Shown here: piece by piece, positions 43,453 to 51,692 of the stretch
Layout: each line of letters begins with the position of its first letter
How positions within the stretch are numbered: the stretch's first letter is position 1
Assembly: GCF_027257175.1 (NCBI RefSeq)
Contig: NZ_JAPFGD010000003.1
Span: forward strand, 1 to 64,000
DNA from: Castellaniella sp. S9
GTDB lineage: Bacteria; Pseudomonadota; Gammaproteobacteria; Burkholderiales; Burkholderiaceae_B
Direction: 5' to 3'
Length of the DNA stretch: 64,000 bases
The notes under the pieces: generated by a model
What the model was told of the DNA's origin: nothing
Seen by the model: the letters and a program-made list of their open reading frames with translations, nothing else
Database searches by the model: none
Program-made: the position numbers and the translations under genes

Positions 43453-43899
43453 TCAACCCAGATAGCGGGCCAGTGCCATGCCGGCCAGCAGCCCGCCCAG
43501 GGCGCCGGCAGCGCCGCCCGCGACGATTGCTGCAAGCGCGATACGTCGCGCCGACTGGTGGGCGATGCGGGCGTACTGGGCACTGTCATGCGCCAGTGAT
43601 TGCAGCCGCGTGTGCGTGGGGGCCAGGGTCTGGTGCAGGCGGTGCTGCAGCTCGTCCTGCAATCGCTGGCTGCCCGCCTGCAGGCTTTGCTGAGCCTGCA
43701 GACCCAGCTCCGTGGGCAAATTCGTGAGGGATTGCGATACCGCTTCCAGACGGGCTGCGAGCTTGACGAGATCGCCCACGGTGTCTGCCTGACGGGCATT
43801 CACGCCTTCGATGCGCTGGGTCAGGTCGGCCACCTCGCCCAGCACCTCGTGGTACAGAAAATCCAGCTTGCTGCGGTTGGGATGGCGTTCCTGACTCAT
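43453..43899 (-). CDS. Small coiled-coil membrane-anchored protein (StbC position)
   Basis: A 148-residue protein with a long helical coiled coil (residues 15-110, rich in Q, L, A and R, such as LAARLEAVSQSLTNLPTELG) and a C-terminal membrane segment with a GGAAGALGGLLAG glycine zipper. It starts five bases before the end region of stbB with a GGAGTAAACC ribosome site. By position it corresponds to StbC of IncW plasmids, but sequence similarity cannot be judged here. It may anchor a partition or transfer complex to the membrane. Confidence 0.55.
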   Translation of the reverse strand: MSQERHPNRSKLDFLYHEVLGEVADLTQRIEGVNARQADTVGDLVKLAARLEAVSQSLTNLPTELGLQAQQSLQAGSQRLQDELQHRLHQTLAPTHTRLQSLAHDSAQYARIAHQSARRIALAAIVAGGAAGALGGLLAGMALARYLG

Positions 43900-43903
43900 G
43901 GGT

Positions 43904-44614
43904 TTACTCCTCGAACAGGGCGGCAAAGGCGATGTTCAGTTGCCTGTCCACCGGCTTTGCCAGGGCGCGCAGGGCGTGCCGGTTGGTAAGGTGGGTGATG
44001 CGGGCCGTGTCGGCGTGATCAGCCTGGCGCAGCAGGCTGCGGTAGTCGGTCTGGTCAGCCAGCACGTCGGCGATGCTGGTGCGCGCGTCGGCCAGCAGTT
44101 CAAACACCTCGTTCTCGTAGACCAGCGCCTGGGCATTGGCCACGAAATCGCCCGTCTTGCTGGCATAGGTCAGCACGGGCAAGAACTCTTCTTCCACGTC
44201 GCTTTGCACGCGGTTGAACAGCACCCGGATGCGTTCGGGCGCCACGCCCAGATTCACCAGGGCAGTGATGGTCTTGATGGTTTCGCGTTGCGCCTTGCCC
44301 GTGCCGATCACGGGTAGCACGAAAAAGTCGATCTCCTCGTAGGCGCCTTCGTAACGCGTCATGGCCGACAGAAAATCCTCGATGTTGCTGGCGCCCACAT
44401 CGACGATGGCATCGTGCAGGCGCAGCAGGTCGCGAAACAGCTTGCCAAACTGCTCTCCGCGCAACTGGTCGATATCCAGCCCAAGGTCTGCGGCGGTTTC
44501 GTTGGTGGTTTCCACGGCAAAGATGGGCGCGTGGTTCATGCGCGGGGCCAGCAGGTGCGAGGCAACAATGGTCTTGCCTACGGATCCGCTGTAGTTCAGA
44601 ACGGCAACTTTCAT
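43904..44614 (-). CDS. stbB: StbB-type ParA-like ATPase
   Basis: A 236-residue protein. The deviant Walker A MKVAVLNYSGSVGKTIVASH and the Asp of HDAIVDVGASNIEDFL are ParA/MinD-like, while FFVLPVIGTGKAQRET and RVLFNRVQSDVEEE are typical of StbB. In R388, StbB antagonises StbA in balancing plasmid stability and conjugation. It is preceded by the StbA-like gene (5-base gap) and followed by the StbC-position gene. Confidence 0.85.
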   Translation of the reverse strand: MKVAVLNYSGSVGKTIVASHLLAPRMNHAPIFAVETTNETAADLGLDIDQLRGEQFGKLFRDLLRLHDAIVDVGASNIEDFLSAMTRYEGAYEEIDFFVLPVIGTGKAQRETIKTITALVNLGVAPERIRVLFNRVQSDVEEEFLPVLTYASKTGDFVANAQALVYENEVFELLADARTSIADVLADQTDYRSLLRQADHADTARITHLTNRHALRALAKPVDRQLNIAFAALFEE

Positions 44615-44619
44615 GGGGT

Positions 44620-45096
44620 TTACTCCTGGGGGTTTGAGCGGTTGGGAAATGCGGGGGATTGGGTGGGATCGGTTCCTGCCTTGGCGTGCCGGGCCTGGCG
44701 TCGCATGGCTTCGCCTTCGCGGCGCAGTGCATCCAGGTCGACTTCCATGCTGCGAATCTTGCGAAGGTCTGCCGGGTTCTCGATGCGGTTCGGCTGGCCC
44801 CGCACAGCGGCGTCTGGCGCTGCCGGTGGCGGGCCGGGCGGTGATGGTTGCACCGTGTTCACTTCGCCGGCCCGCCGGGCTTTGCGGTGCTGGTACAGCT
44901 GCTTGGCCAGATCGTGCAGGCTGATGTCCAGGCCCGCGCGGTTCAGCTGCTCGACGATCACCTTTCGCGGGGCACCGGCGGCCAGACGTTGGACGATGCG
45001 TGGCAGCAGCGGGCGTAGCCGGGCGGCTTTGGGCGCGAAGGGTTCGCCCTGGGCCAGCAGCAGGCGCAGTTCCTCAACGTAGGGTTCATCGTTCAT
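44620..45096 (-). CDS. StbA-like DNA-binding protein, second paralogue
   Basis: A 158-residue protein. Residues 20-75 (AARLRPLLPRIVQRLAAGAP, IVEQLNRAGLDISLHDLAKQ, LYQHRK) form a helical, probably HTH-like domain also found in the upstream gene. A proline-rich linker and a charged C-terminal coil follow. The ATG overlaps the upstream stop as ATGA. By operon position next to stbB it is likely the StbA equivalent that binds repeats upstream of the operon. The family assignment is inference. Confidence 0.6.
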   Translation of the reverse strand: MNDEPYVEELRLLLAQGEPFAPKAARLRPLLPRIVQRLAAGAPRKVIVEQLNRAGLDISLHDLAKQLYQHRKARRAGEVNTVQPSPPGPPPAAPDAAVRGQPNRIENPADLRKIRSMEVDLDALRREGEAMRRQARHAKAGTDPTQSPAFPNRSNPQE

Positions 45097-45377
45097 GACG
45101 GCTCTCCGTGCAGGGCCAGCGCCGTCGGCCCTTTGGCTGCCAGCCGGCAGTGCTTGCGGTAGCGGTACAGGGCAGTGCGAAAGGTTTTCATGGGTACGGG
45201 AAAGCCGGCTTCGTGCAGGTCTTCCACGATGGCGCTGTGCGGCACGCCTTCGGCCAGTCGCGTTTCGATGTAGGGCATCAGGGCACGCAGTCTGGCAGCG
45301 GTGCTGGCGCGCGGGTCGGTGGCGTTCAGGCGGGTGCGGATTTGCGACGCGTAAAAGCTGGGGGTCATGGGCGGCAT
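45093..45377 (-). CDS. StbA-like DNA-binding protein, first paralogue
   Basis: A short protein of about 94 residues (ATG at 45377; 45368 is an alternative). Residues 25-75 (AARLRALMPYIETRLAEGVP, IVEDLHEAGFPVPMKTFRTA, LYRYRKH) repeat the domain of the next gene with clear similarity, so the pair arose by duplication. It is the first gene downstream of the iteron array. It could be a copy-number or operon repressor. Longer starts read as low-complexity sequence. Confidence 0.6.
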   Translation of the reverse strand: MPPMTPSFYASQIRTRLNATDPRASTAARLRALMPYIETRLAEGVPHSAIVEDLHEAGFPVPMKTFRTALYRYRKHCRLAAKGPTALALHGEPS

Positions 45378-45516
45378 CCTGAAAAGGCAGGGTGAAAAGC
45401 ACACGCTGTGAAACCAGTTGTTCACAGGCCGTGCTGGTAGAAAGAAGGTAGAAATAAAGGTAGAGGTAGAGGAAGTCGCTGGAAAGCCTTTAACCATGCG
45501 GGTTTCAAAAGTCGTC

Positions 45517-45722
45517 ACGGCTTGTTCTGACGATCTGAAGGCTTGTTATGACGATTTCACGGCTTCTTCTGACGAAGGGCGCGGCTTGTTATGACGACGC
45601 GAAACGGCAGTTATCCACAGGCCTGGAACGCCCGGAAAACGGTTTGTTATGACGACGAAAATGGCTTCTTGCGACGACGAAACGGCGCATTTCAGAAACC
45701 CGGAAACGGCTTCTTATGACGA
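45517..45722. repeat. Iteron array: seven 17-bp repeats of a plasmid-type origin (oriV)
   Basis: Consensus ACGGCTTSTTMTGACGA. Copies lie at 45517-45533, 45538-45554, 45559-45575, 45581-45597, 45639-45655, 45661-45677 and 45706-45722, most spaced 21-22 bases (two helical turns). A DnaA box sits in the 41-base gap between copies 4 and 5. The array lies between a TrfA-like initiator gene and the Stb operon; it could also serve as StbA-binding repeats. Confidence 0.85.
45611..45619 (+). promoter_or_regulatory. DnaA box TTATCCACA
   Basis: A perfect consensus DnaA box inside the iteron array, between the fourth and fifth repeats. This is the usual arrangement of iteron plasmid origins that recruit the host initiator. 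Confidence 0.8.
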
Positions 45723-45729
45723 GATTTCG

Positions 45730-46662
45730 CTACTTCTCAACACGGTTCCAGACGGCCTGCTCATTGCCCCGGCTGGCCACATCGATGCGCGGGCTGGCGA
45801 TGATGTTCAGTGCTTCCAGTTCCAACAGCGAGCGCTCCAGCACGGCGCGAAACTTGTGCATGGGCCCGGCGTAGACCGCCCGTTCCTTGAGAATCTGCAG
45901 GCTGTAGCGCTGTTCCTGGTCCGACGATGTGCCGATGAGCCGCTGCAGGCTTTTGGACAGCTCATGGCGCATTTGCAGGCGCTTTTCCCAGTCCACCAGG
46001 GTGTATTCGCGGTTGGCAAATATCTGTGACCAGCGCGGGTCGATGAACAGCTGGTACTCGCCGTTTTCGTAGTCAAAGCCGCCAATCATGGGCAACACCC
46101 GTGTGGCTGGGTGGTGGCCGCAGCTGTACTTGATGGAGCCGTCCGGGCGTTTGGCCTCGATGCGCAGGCAGAACTGCGCCAGATCGTGCATGCCTGTGTG
46201 CAGCCAGTCGTAGGCGCTGCCCCCGGTGGGGCGGCCCAACGCGCGCAGAAAGTCGGCGCGGTTGATGCGCGGGGCCTGCCCGGTTTGCACGGTGGTTTGC
46301 AGGAACATCGCGTGCATCCAGATATCGGCATGGTCTTCGGTCAGTTGCTTGCCGGTGCCCTTCAGAAGAATGTTCTTGCCCGTCAGAAAGGTGGCGTCAT
46401 CGTGGTAGGCGCGCCAGCCCCGGCGTACCGGAGCAAACAGGCCCGATCGGGCGATGTAGTTCGGAATCGCCCGCACTGCCTCGGTCAGGCCGGGCAGCAC
46501 CAGTGCCGCGCCTGATGACGCGGCGGCTGCAGAGGGTTCCGGGGCCAGGGCGGCTTTGAGGGTCAGTCGCTCCATTACCTGGTTCAGGCGCTGCAGGTTG
46601 GTCGGGCGTGGTGTGGTTTTCGGGTTGGGTGTGCGGTGTGGTGTCATCATGGGCGTGGGCAT
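45730..46662 (-). CDS. trfA: TrfA-like replication initiator
   Basis: A 310-residue protein. A proline-rich N-terminus (1-60) is followed by two winged-helix-like domains with TrfA blocks (KGTGKQLTEDHADIWMHAMF, RADFLRALGRPTGG, GEYQLFIDPRWSQIF, YTLVDWEKRLQMRHELSKSL, QILKERA). TrfA binds 17-bp iterons spaced about 22 bp and loads the host helicase; matching iterons lie beside the 3' end. Such a gene in an integrase-bearing element implies a replicating circular form. The ATG at 46647 is an alternative start. Confidence 0.82.
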   Translation of the reverse strand: MPTPMMTPHRTPNPKTTPRPTNLQRLNQVMERLTLKAALAPEPSAAAASSGAALVLPGLTEAVRAIPNYIARSGLFAPVRRGWRAYHDDATFLTGKNILLKGTGKQLTEDHADIWMHAMFLQTTVQTGQAPRINRADFLRALGRPTGGSAYDWLHTGMHDLAQFCLRIEAKRPDGSIKYSCGHHPATRVLPMIGGFDYENGEYQLFIDPRWSQIFANREYTLVDWEKRLQMRHELSKSLQRLIGTSSDQEQRYSLQILKERAVYAGPMHKFRAVLERSLLELEALNIIASPRIDVASRGNEQAVWNRVEK

Positions 46663-46760
46663 GAACGCAGCGCGCAGGCGCGCCCGCCGGTCTTACCGCC
46701 GCTCTGGCACGCCTGCTGCTGTGTGGGGTGAAGGGTGGCGCGGGCGTGTGTCAGGTGGCT

Positions 46761-47786
46761 TTACGCCGCCATGGCCGCGCGCCTTCGAGGCACGAACCAC
46801 AGCTGTTTGAGCCTGAAATGCTCAAGAAACACCACGGCATCCACGGTATGGGCCAGAAAATGCTGGATCGTGGCCAGATCCAGGCGGCCGCCGGACGGTG
46901 ATTGCTTGATCAGCACGGCCAGCCTGTCGAACGCATCGGCGGCGCTGTTGGCGTGTGTGGTGGTTACCGACCCGGGGTGCCCGGTGTTCAGTGCCGCCAG
47001 GTAATCCCAGGTTTCGGGCCCGCGCAGCTCGGTCAGAAAGATGCGGTCAGGGGACAAGCGCATGCAGGCCCCGATGCAATCGGTGGCACTGACGCGGCCA
47101 CTGCCCGAGCCGTACATCAGATGCACGCGGTTGGCGTGATCGGGCAGCGCCAGTTCGTGTACGTCCTCAATGGTGATCAGCCGTTCGTCGCTGGGGACGC
47201 GGGCAATCAGAGAGCGGGCGAAGGTGGTTTTTCCTGAACCCGTGGCGCCGGCCACGACGATGTTGCGCCGGCGTTGTACCGCCTCATGCAGGAAGCCGGT
47301 GATATCACCACTCTGTTTCAGTTTCAGCAAGAAGGCATCCTCGTGAGACAGCCCGTTGGCGTCATAGTCGTTTTCCGACAAGGTTACTTCGGCCAGCGCG
47401 CCCTGGGCGTGCAGTTCTTCCAGGCTCAGGGCTGCTACGGCATGCTTGCGGATGTTGATGGCCACGCTGCCATCCAGGCAGGCCGGTGGTTGCACGATCT
47501 GGCAGCGTTGGCCATCGGGCAGAATGGCCGACACAATCGGCGCCGTTCCCAGGCCGTTGAAAACGATCAGCGCATTAATCAGGGCAGCTAGTGTGGCCGG
47601 GGTGAGTGCGGTGCAGGTGTGGGGCACCCAGTGCCCGGCGGTGCGAGCAAACAGGCTGTGCGGGCGCACAATGGCCAGTTCGGTGATGGCCGGATCATCC
47701 AGATAGGGCTGCAGCGGGCAAAGAAAGGTGCGCACGGCCAGTGATCTATCGAAGGGAGTGGACGAGGTGTGTGGGTTTGAGGTCAT
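46761..47786 (-). CDS. virB11: VirB11-type secretion ATPase
   Basis: A 341-residue hexameric traffic ATPase. Walker A is VVAGATGSGKTTFARS, preceded by residues of the N-terminal domain; Asp box ITIEDVHEL, Walker B FLTELRGPETWDYL and the His box TTTHANSA are intact. The ATG at 47786 begins MTSNPHTSSTPFDRSL and overlaps the end of virB10 by about 40 bases; longer starts lie within virB10. It powers pilus assembly and substrate transfer. Confidence 0.93.
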   Translation of the reverse strand: MTSNPHTSSTPFDRSLAVRTFLCPLQPYLDDPAITELAIVRPHSLFARTAGHWVPHTCTALTPATLAALINALIVFNGLGTAPIVSAILPDGQRCQIVQPPACLDGSVAINIRKHAVAALSLEELHAQGALAEVTLSENDYDANGLSHEDAFLLKLKQSGDITGFLHEAVQRRRNIVVAGATGSGKTTFARSLIARVPSDERLITIEDVHELALPDHANRVHLMYGSGSGRVSATDCIGACMRLSPDRIFLTELRGPETWDYLAALNTGHPGSVTTTHANSAADAFDRLAVLIKQSPSGGRLDLATIQHFLAHTVDAVVFLEHFRLKQLWFVPRRRAAMAA

Positions 47787-48900
47787 AGACTTGGCTGAAA
47801 TCCAGATCACGGGCGACCATGATGCCGATGCGTTCGCCCTGGTTTTTGTAAAGGGTGGGAGGAATGTCCAGTGAACGCTCCAGAATGGCGGTGATGACTT
47901 CCTGTCCACCGTCCATCGTCGTGTCAAAGCGCACGTTGTTCTCGCCGCGCTGGCCCTGGTTCGACGCCCAGTTGCCCAGGTCGCCGATCAGGCTGAGCAG
48001 GATGGCGTTTCCGAACCTGTCCCAGAAGTGGTTGTCCACGTCGCCATCGATCCCGGCCTCGCCCAGGGGGCCTGTGCCGGGCGAGGCCAGATTCAGAATC
48101 ACCCCGGTCGGTGTTTCCAGGCGGTTCCAGGTAATGAAGGCCCGCGCCTGGCCTTGGACTATGCCGCCCGACTGGTAGCCGGTGAACTTCGTGCCCCGGT
48201 CGATCAGCTTGACCTTGCCGTTGGCACTCATCACATCGTGGGTGGCCAGGCAGGTCAGCAGCCCGGGCTGGGTGCTGACCAGGCGGGTTTGCAAGGTGCA
48301 GTCGATCATGGTGCCCTGGGTGATCAGGAAATTGCGCTCGCCAAGCTGGCCGGCCACGGACGGCGCAAGTTCCAGCGGGCGCAGCTTGTCGGCCAGCGGG
48401 CCGGCGTCCTGCATGGGCGTGGCAACCGTTTGTGTTCTTGCCCCTGAACCGGCAGCGGTTTGTCCTGCGCCATCAGCCTGCAAGGGGCTGGCCAGGCGCC
48501 GTTCGGTCACGGGGTCGGCGCCTGGGGCGGTTACATGAGTGGCCTGAACGATGATCGGTAGCGGTGCAGGGGCTGGCGCGGGCGATGCCGCCGCCTCGCG
48601 CGCCGGGGGTGGCCGGCGAAGCTGGGGCGCTTCCAGTCGGTTCGTGATGCCGCTTGTCGTGGTGTTCAGGTCCGAGGCCGCCACCGCCTCATCACCGGGT
48701 GCATACCGGTGAAAGATGAATCCTAGCGTGATCGCCGTGGCGATCAGGGCGGTGAGCCACAGAAAGGCGCGCGCCCCGCGCGGGGCGCTTTTACGGGTAT
48801 CGCCGAAGTCGGCCGGGCCGCGCTCCAGCTCCATCGCCTGGGCGGGGGGTGTCGCCTTTGCCGTACGTTCCTCGTCAGATGGGTGAGTATCTGTAGTCAT
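47746..48900 (-). CDS. virB10: VirB10/TrbI-type channel protein
   Basis: A 384-residue protein. A cytoplasmic N-terminus, one membrane segment (FLWLTALIATAITLGFIFHR, residues 47-66), a proline/alanine-rich periplasmic linker and a conserved beta-barrel domain (LITQGTMIDCTLQTRLVSTQ, then DRGTKFTGYQSGGIVQGQAR) with the outer-membrane antenna helices are visible. It spans both membranes of the channel. It overlaps virB9 by four bases. Confidence 0.93.
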   Translation of the reverse strand: MTTDTHPSDEERTAKATPPAQAMELERGPADFGDTRKSAPRGARAFLWLTALIATAITLGFIFHRYAPGDEAVAASDLNTTTSGITNRLEAPQLRRPPPAREAAASPAPAPAPLPIIVQATHVTAPGADPVTERRLASPLQADGAGQTAAGSGARTQTVATPMQDAGPLADKLRPLELAPSVAGQLGERNFLITQGTMIDCTLQTRLVSTQPGLLTCLATHDVMSANGKVKLIDRGTKFTGYQSGGIVQGQARAFITWNRLETPTGVILNLASPGTGPLGEAGIDGDVDNHFWDRFGNAILLSLIGDLGNWASNQGQRGENNVRFDTTMDGGQEVITAILERSLDIPPTLYKNQGERIGIMVARDLDFSQVYDLKPTHLVHSLR

Positions 48901-49778
48901 CGGGCTTCCTTGGGTGGGGTGGCTGGTGGCAGGCGTTGGGGTTCGGCGCCGTTGACCACCCGCGTCACGTCAGGCGAGACCGTGCCGGTATGGGCCGGGG
49001 CCTCGGTTTTTCCATACGCCTCGTTGTGTATCGCCAGAACCTGGTTACCCAGGCGCACATGCCAGCGCGCGGCGGTTCGGTGCAGCACCATCGTGCGCTC
49101 ATCGGCCATGTGGTAGTTGGTCATCACTTCCTGGCCTTCGGGGGTGACGCGGTACACGGCGGGGATGTCGGCCTGCCGGGCAAACTGCAGCCAGGTCTGA
49201 CGCCCGTCATCCCAGGCATGCACCGGAGCCAGTGTCAGGTCGCCCGACTGGGTGTAGCCCTGCCAGTTCACGGGTGCACCTGCCTGCGCGAAGGCGGTGC
49301 GTATGGCGGTTTGCTCGCGGGCGGTTTGCGCCCGTTTCGCTGCGCTGTCCGGGTAGCGGATCACCAGCTTGTACAAGGCGCGTGCATCGGGCGTGTCCGA
49401 ATAGGTCAACCGGAACGCGTAGCTTCGCCGGCTGGTTACCACGATCAGGTTGGTGTTGGCCTGCTCGGCAATGGGTTTGAAAAACAGGTGGTTGTCCTTG
49501 TGGGTGAAGGCATAGGCCGCGCTGTCGCCAAAGACGTGGTAGCTGTAGGTCTCGCCTTCTTCCAGCACGATGTGGGTGGCTACGCCGATCACGGCATCGA
49601 GCTGGATGACATCGGCCGGGTTGTAGGCGGCGTATCGCACGCGGTGATCGGCGCGCGAGGCTTTGGGGATGTCGAGTGCCAGGGCGGGAGCCCCGAGCAA
49701 GGCACCGGCAAGCAGCACGGGCAAGACAAACCAGCGTGCGGCGGGCTGGCGGCTTGTCAGGTCATTCAGTAAAGTCAT
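48897..49778 (-). CDS. virB9: VirB9-type outer membrane channel protein
   Basis: A 293-residue protein with a signal peptide (residues 10-36, ending ALALDI) from the ATG at 49778. It has the VirB9 blocks NPADVIQLDAVIGVATHIVL, HLFFKPIAEQANTNLIVVTS, RRSYAFRLTY, and the C-terminal TWLQFARQADIPAVYRVTPE and MVLHRTAARWHVRLG. It forms the outer membrane ring with VirB7 and VirB10. Confidence 0.92.
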   Translation of the reverse strand: MTLLNDLTSRQPAARWFVLPVLLAGALLGAPALALDIPKASRADHRVRYAAYNPADVIQLDAVIGVATHIVLEEGETYSYHVFGDSAAYAFTHKDNHLFFKPIAEQANTNLIVVTSRRSYAFRLTYSDTPDARALYKLVIRYPDSAAKRAQTAREQTAIRTAFAQAGAPVNWQGYTQSGDLTLAPVHAWDDGRQTWLQFARQADIPAVYRVTPEGQEVMTNYHMADERTMVLHRTAARWHVRLGNQVLAIHNEAYGKTEAPAHTGTVSPDVTRVVNGAEPQRLPPATPPKEAR

Positions 49779-49791
49779 GAGGGGTTTCCTT

Positions 49792-50481
49792 TCAGCGCGA
49801 CAGGTCGCTGGCCAGGTCGTAGCGCACCACCTGAAAACCCAGCGGATTGCGCCGGGCAACGGCTTCAGTCAGCGGCACGTTGATGTATTCGTAGGCAATG
49901 GAGGCGATCAGATGGCGTTGCTGGCGCATCTGGCCGGTGCTCACGTCTTTTTCCGTGGTGGTAAAGCGCACCGTGGCCGCCGCGTTGGCCCCTAGCGTGA
50001 TCGAATGCACCTGCACATCGATGGTGGCCAGGTCTGTCAGCCTGGCCGTCGGGGCGTTGGGCCCGTCAAAACGCTTGCCGTACTGGTTCTGGATGGCCGG
50101 GCTGCTCAGCAGGGCGCAGGTGTCAAACTGTTCCTGGATGGTCTGCCAGCTGTAGCCTTCGCAGTTCAGCACGTAGCTGTTCAGGAAATATTTGGCGATG
50201 CGGCTGCCGTAGTCTTGCAGCGGCTCGCCCAGGCGGCTTACATGGTCAATGGCGCCGGTGGCGTTGTCCACCCGCACCACATACATTTCAGGCGGTGATT
50301 TCAGGGGTGTGAGCCCGGCGACCGCGCCCACACCGGCCAGGGCCAGCAGGGCGGCGACGGTGGCGCAGCGCCAGGCCCGGTGGCGGCTGCGAACCAGCTC
50401 GCCCAGATAATCGCGCTCCAGGCCGCGTGAGCGTTCCAGGTGGGCGGCCAGTTCGTCGGATCGAAGAGGGTGTGTGCTCAT
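49792..50481 (-). CDS. virB8: VirB8-type inner membrane protein
   Basis: A 229-residue protein. A short cytoplasmic N-terminus, one membrane segment (CATVAALLALAGVGAVAGLT, residues 38-57) and a periplasmic NTF2-like domain (EMYVVRVDNATGAIDHV, YFLNSYVLNCEGYSWQTIQE) match VirB8. It nucleates channel assembly. It lies 3 bases after the VirB7-like lipoprotein gene. Confidence 0.92.
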   Translation of the reverse strand: MSTHPLRSDELAAHLERSRGLERDYLGELVRSRHRAWRCATVAALLALAGVGAVAGLTPLKSPPEMYVVRVDNATGAIDHVSRLGEPLQDYGSRIAKYFLNSYVLNCEGYSWQTIQEQFDTCALLSSPAIQNQYGKRFDGPNAPTARLTDLATIDVQVHSITLGANAAATVRFTTTEKDVSTGQMRQQRHLIASIAYEYINVPLTEAVARRNPLGFQVVRYDLASDLSR

Positions 50482-50484
50482 GGC

Positions 50485-50622
50485 TCAGCGTCCTTGCGTC
50501 AGTGGCGGTGTGGCGTTCACCGGAACGCGGGGTGTGTCGGGAGGCAGCGGGGCCTGCGGCGCGTGAAAGGCGCAGCCGGCCAGCAGCCAGCCCGCCGTCA
50601 GGGCGGCAATCAAGGGTTTCAT
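50485..50622 (-). CDS. virB7: VirB7-like lipoprotein (45 residues)
   Basis: A short gene between virB6 and virB8. The product begins MKPLIAALTAGWLLAGCAFH, with a lipoprotein signal peptide and lipobox LLAGC at the expected place, and continues with a proline-rich mature part (APQAPLPPDTPRVPVNATPP). VirB7 is lipidated and stabilises VirB9 in the outer membrane; its position and length fit. The mature peptide has no second cysteine for a disulfide to VirB9. Confidence 0.85.
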   Translation of the reverse strand: MKPLIAALTAGWLLAGCAFHAPQAPLPPDTPRVPVNATPPLTQGR

Positions 50623-50695
50623 GGGTCAAGATGTCCTTTGCGTCCGGGCGGGTGCGTCCGGATGCGGGGTAACAGGAAGATGGGATAGCGGCTGT

Positions 50696-51682
50696 TTACG
50701 GGGTGCCGGGAGGCTTGGGGCCTGGGCCCGGCAGACGGGGCTTGATCAGGCTGCGCAGGCGCAAGGCGGTGTAGGCGCCGCGACTGGCCGCACCGATACC
50801 GAACTGGGCACCAAAGCCAGATGACAGCCCAGCCGCCATGCCAGGCAGCATGGTCATGATGACGATGCTGGCAATGGCGACCAGCAGTTGCCCGGCAAAC
50901 AGGGCCATGAGGTTCACGTCGCCGCCATCGAGCCACTGGGCCATGGCGCGCACGAACTGCAGGTTCAGTTGCAGCAGTACGGCGAAGATCAGGCCTGCCA
51001 GCAGGGCCAGAAAGACAAAGTTCAGGGCCTGCGCCACCCAGCTGTCAAACATTTTGCGGGTAGGCTCAAACAGCAGAAAGGCAATGAATACGGGGCCTGA
51101 AGCCACGATCAATGCCATGCCCACCTTCACGACGATGGTGATGACGGCAATGATGCCGCCCACCAGCGCCGAGCTGACGGTGACCGCGAAGGTGAGCAGG
51201 GTGATGATGATCTGGCGGGCGTCGGGCACAAAATCGAACCAGCCCGAGTCGCCCGCGTTGCCCATGTTCTGTGTGGCCACCGAGGTTTCCTGCTGCAGTT
51301 TGTCGACCTGGGCTGCAACGGTGGTATCGCCGATCACCACCGAGGTCAGGGCATCGGGCAGGCCCAGCATGGTCTGGGCAATTTCCGTCTGGTACAGCCC
51401 GCCCGCTGTGGCGATCATGGCGATGATTGCCACGCCCACTGCCTTCTTGAAGAACTCGGTGACGGTCATGTTGCCCTGGCCGTGCATGATGGCAAAGGCG
51501 TAGGCCATGAATTGCAGGGTCAGCCCCAGGGTGATCACCGGCATCAGGGCGCTGGTCAGCTCGGCAATGGGTTGGGCCACAGCCGATTGCAGAACGGCTT
51601 CGGTTTGTGCGGTGATCCATTGGGCAATGCTTTCAGGGTCTTGGGGCGCGGCGACCTGGGTGCTCGCAAATCCGGCTGGCAT
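50696..51682 (-). CDS. virB6: VirB6/TrbL-type polytopic membrane protein
   Basis: A 328-residue protein with about six to eight membrane segments (ALMPVITLGLTLQFMAYAFA, FFKKAVGVAIIAMIATAGGL, VGGIIAVITIVVKVGMALIV, LNFVFLALLAGLIFAVLLQL) and the VirB6 tryptophan segment SGWFDF. The ATG at 51682 (MPAGFASTQVAAPQDPESIA) was chosen over 51856, which lies in virB5. It forms part of the inner membrane channel. Confidence 0.9.
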   Translation of the reverse strand: MPAGFASTQVAAPQDPESIAQWITAQTEAVLQSAVAQPIAELTSALMPVITLGLTLQFMAYAFAIMHGQGNMTVTEFFKKAVGVAIIAMIATAGGLYQTEIAQTMLGLPDALTSVVIGDTTVAAQVDKLQQETSVATQNMGNAGDSGWFDFVPDARQIIITLLTFAVTVSSALVGGIIAVITIVVKVGMALIVASGPVFIAFLLFEPTRKMFDSWVAQALNFVFLALLAGLIFAVLLQLNLQFVRAMAQWLDGGDVNLMALFAGQLLVAIASIVIMTMLPGMAAGLSSGFGAQFGIGAASRGAYTALRLRSLIKPRLPGPGPKPPGTP

Positions 51683-51692
51683 CGCGGTGCCC

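Noticed and set aside
45517-45722. CRISPR array
   Set aside because: The repeats are 17 bp with 4-5 bp spacers and degenerate positions, next to a TrfA-like gene and a DnaA box; these are iterons, and no cas genes are present.
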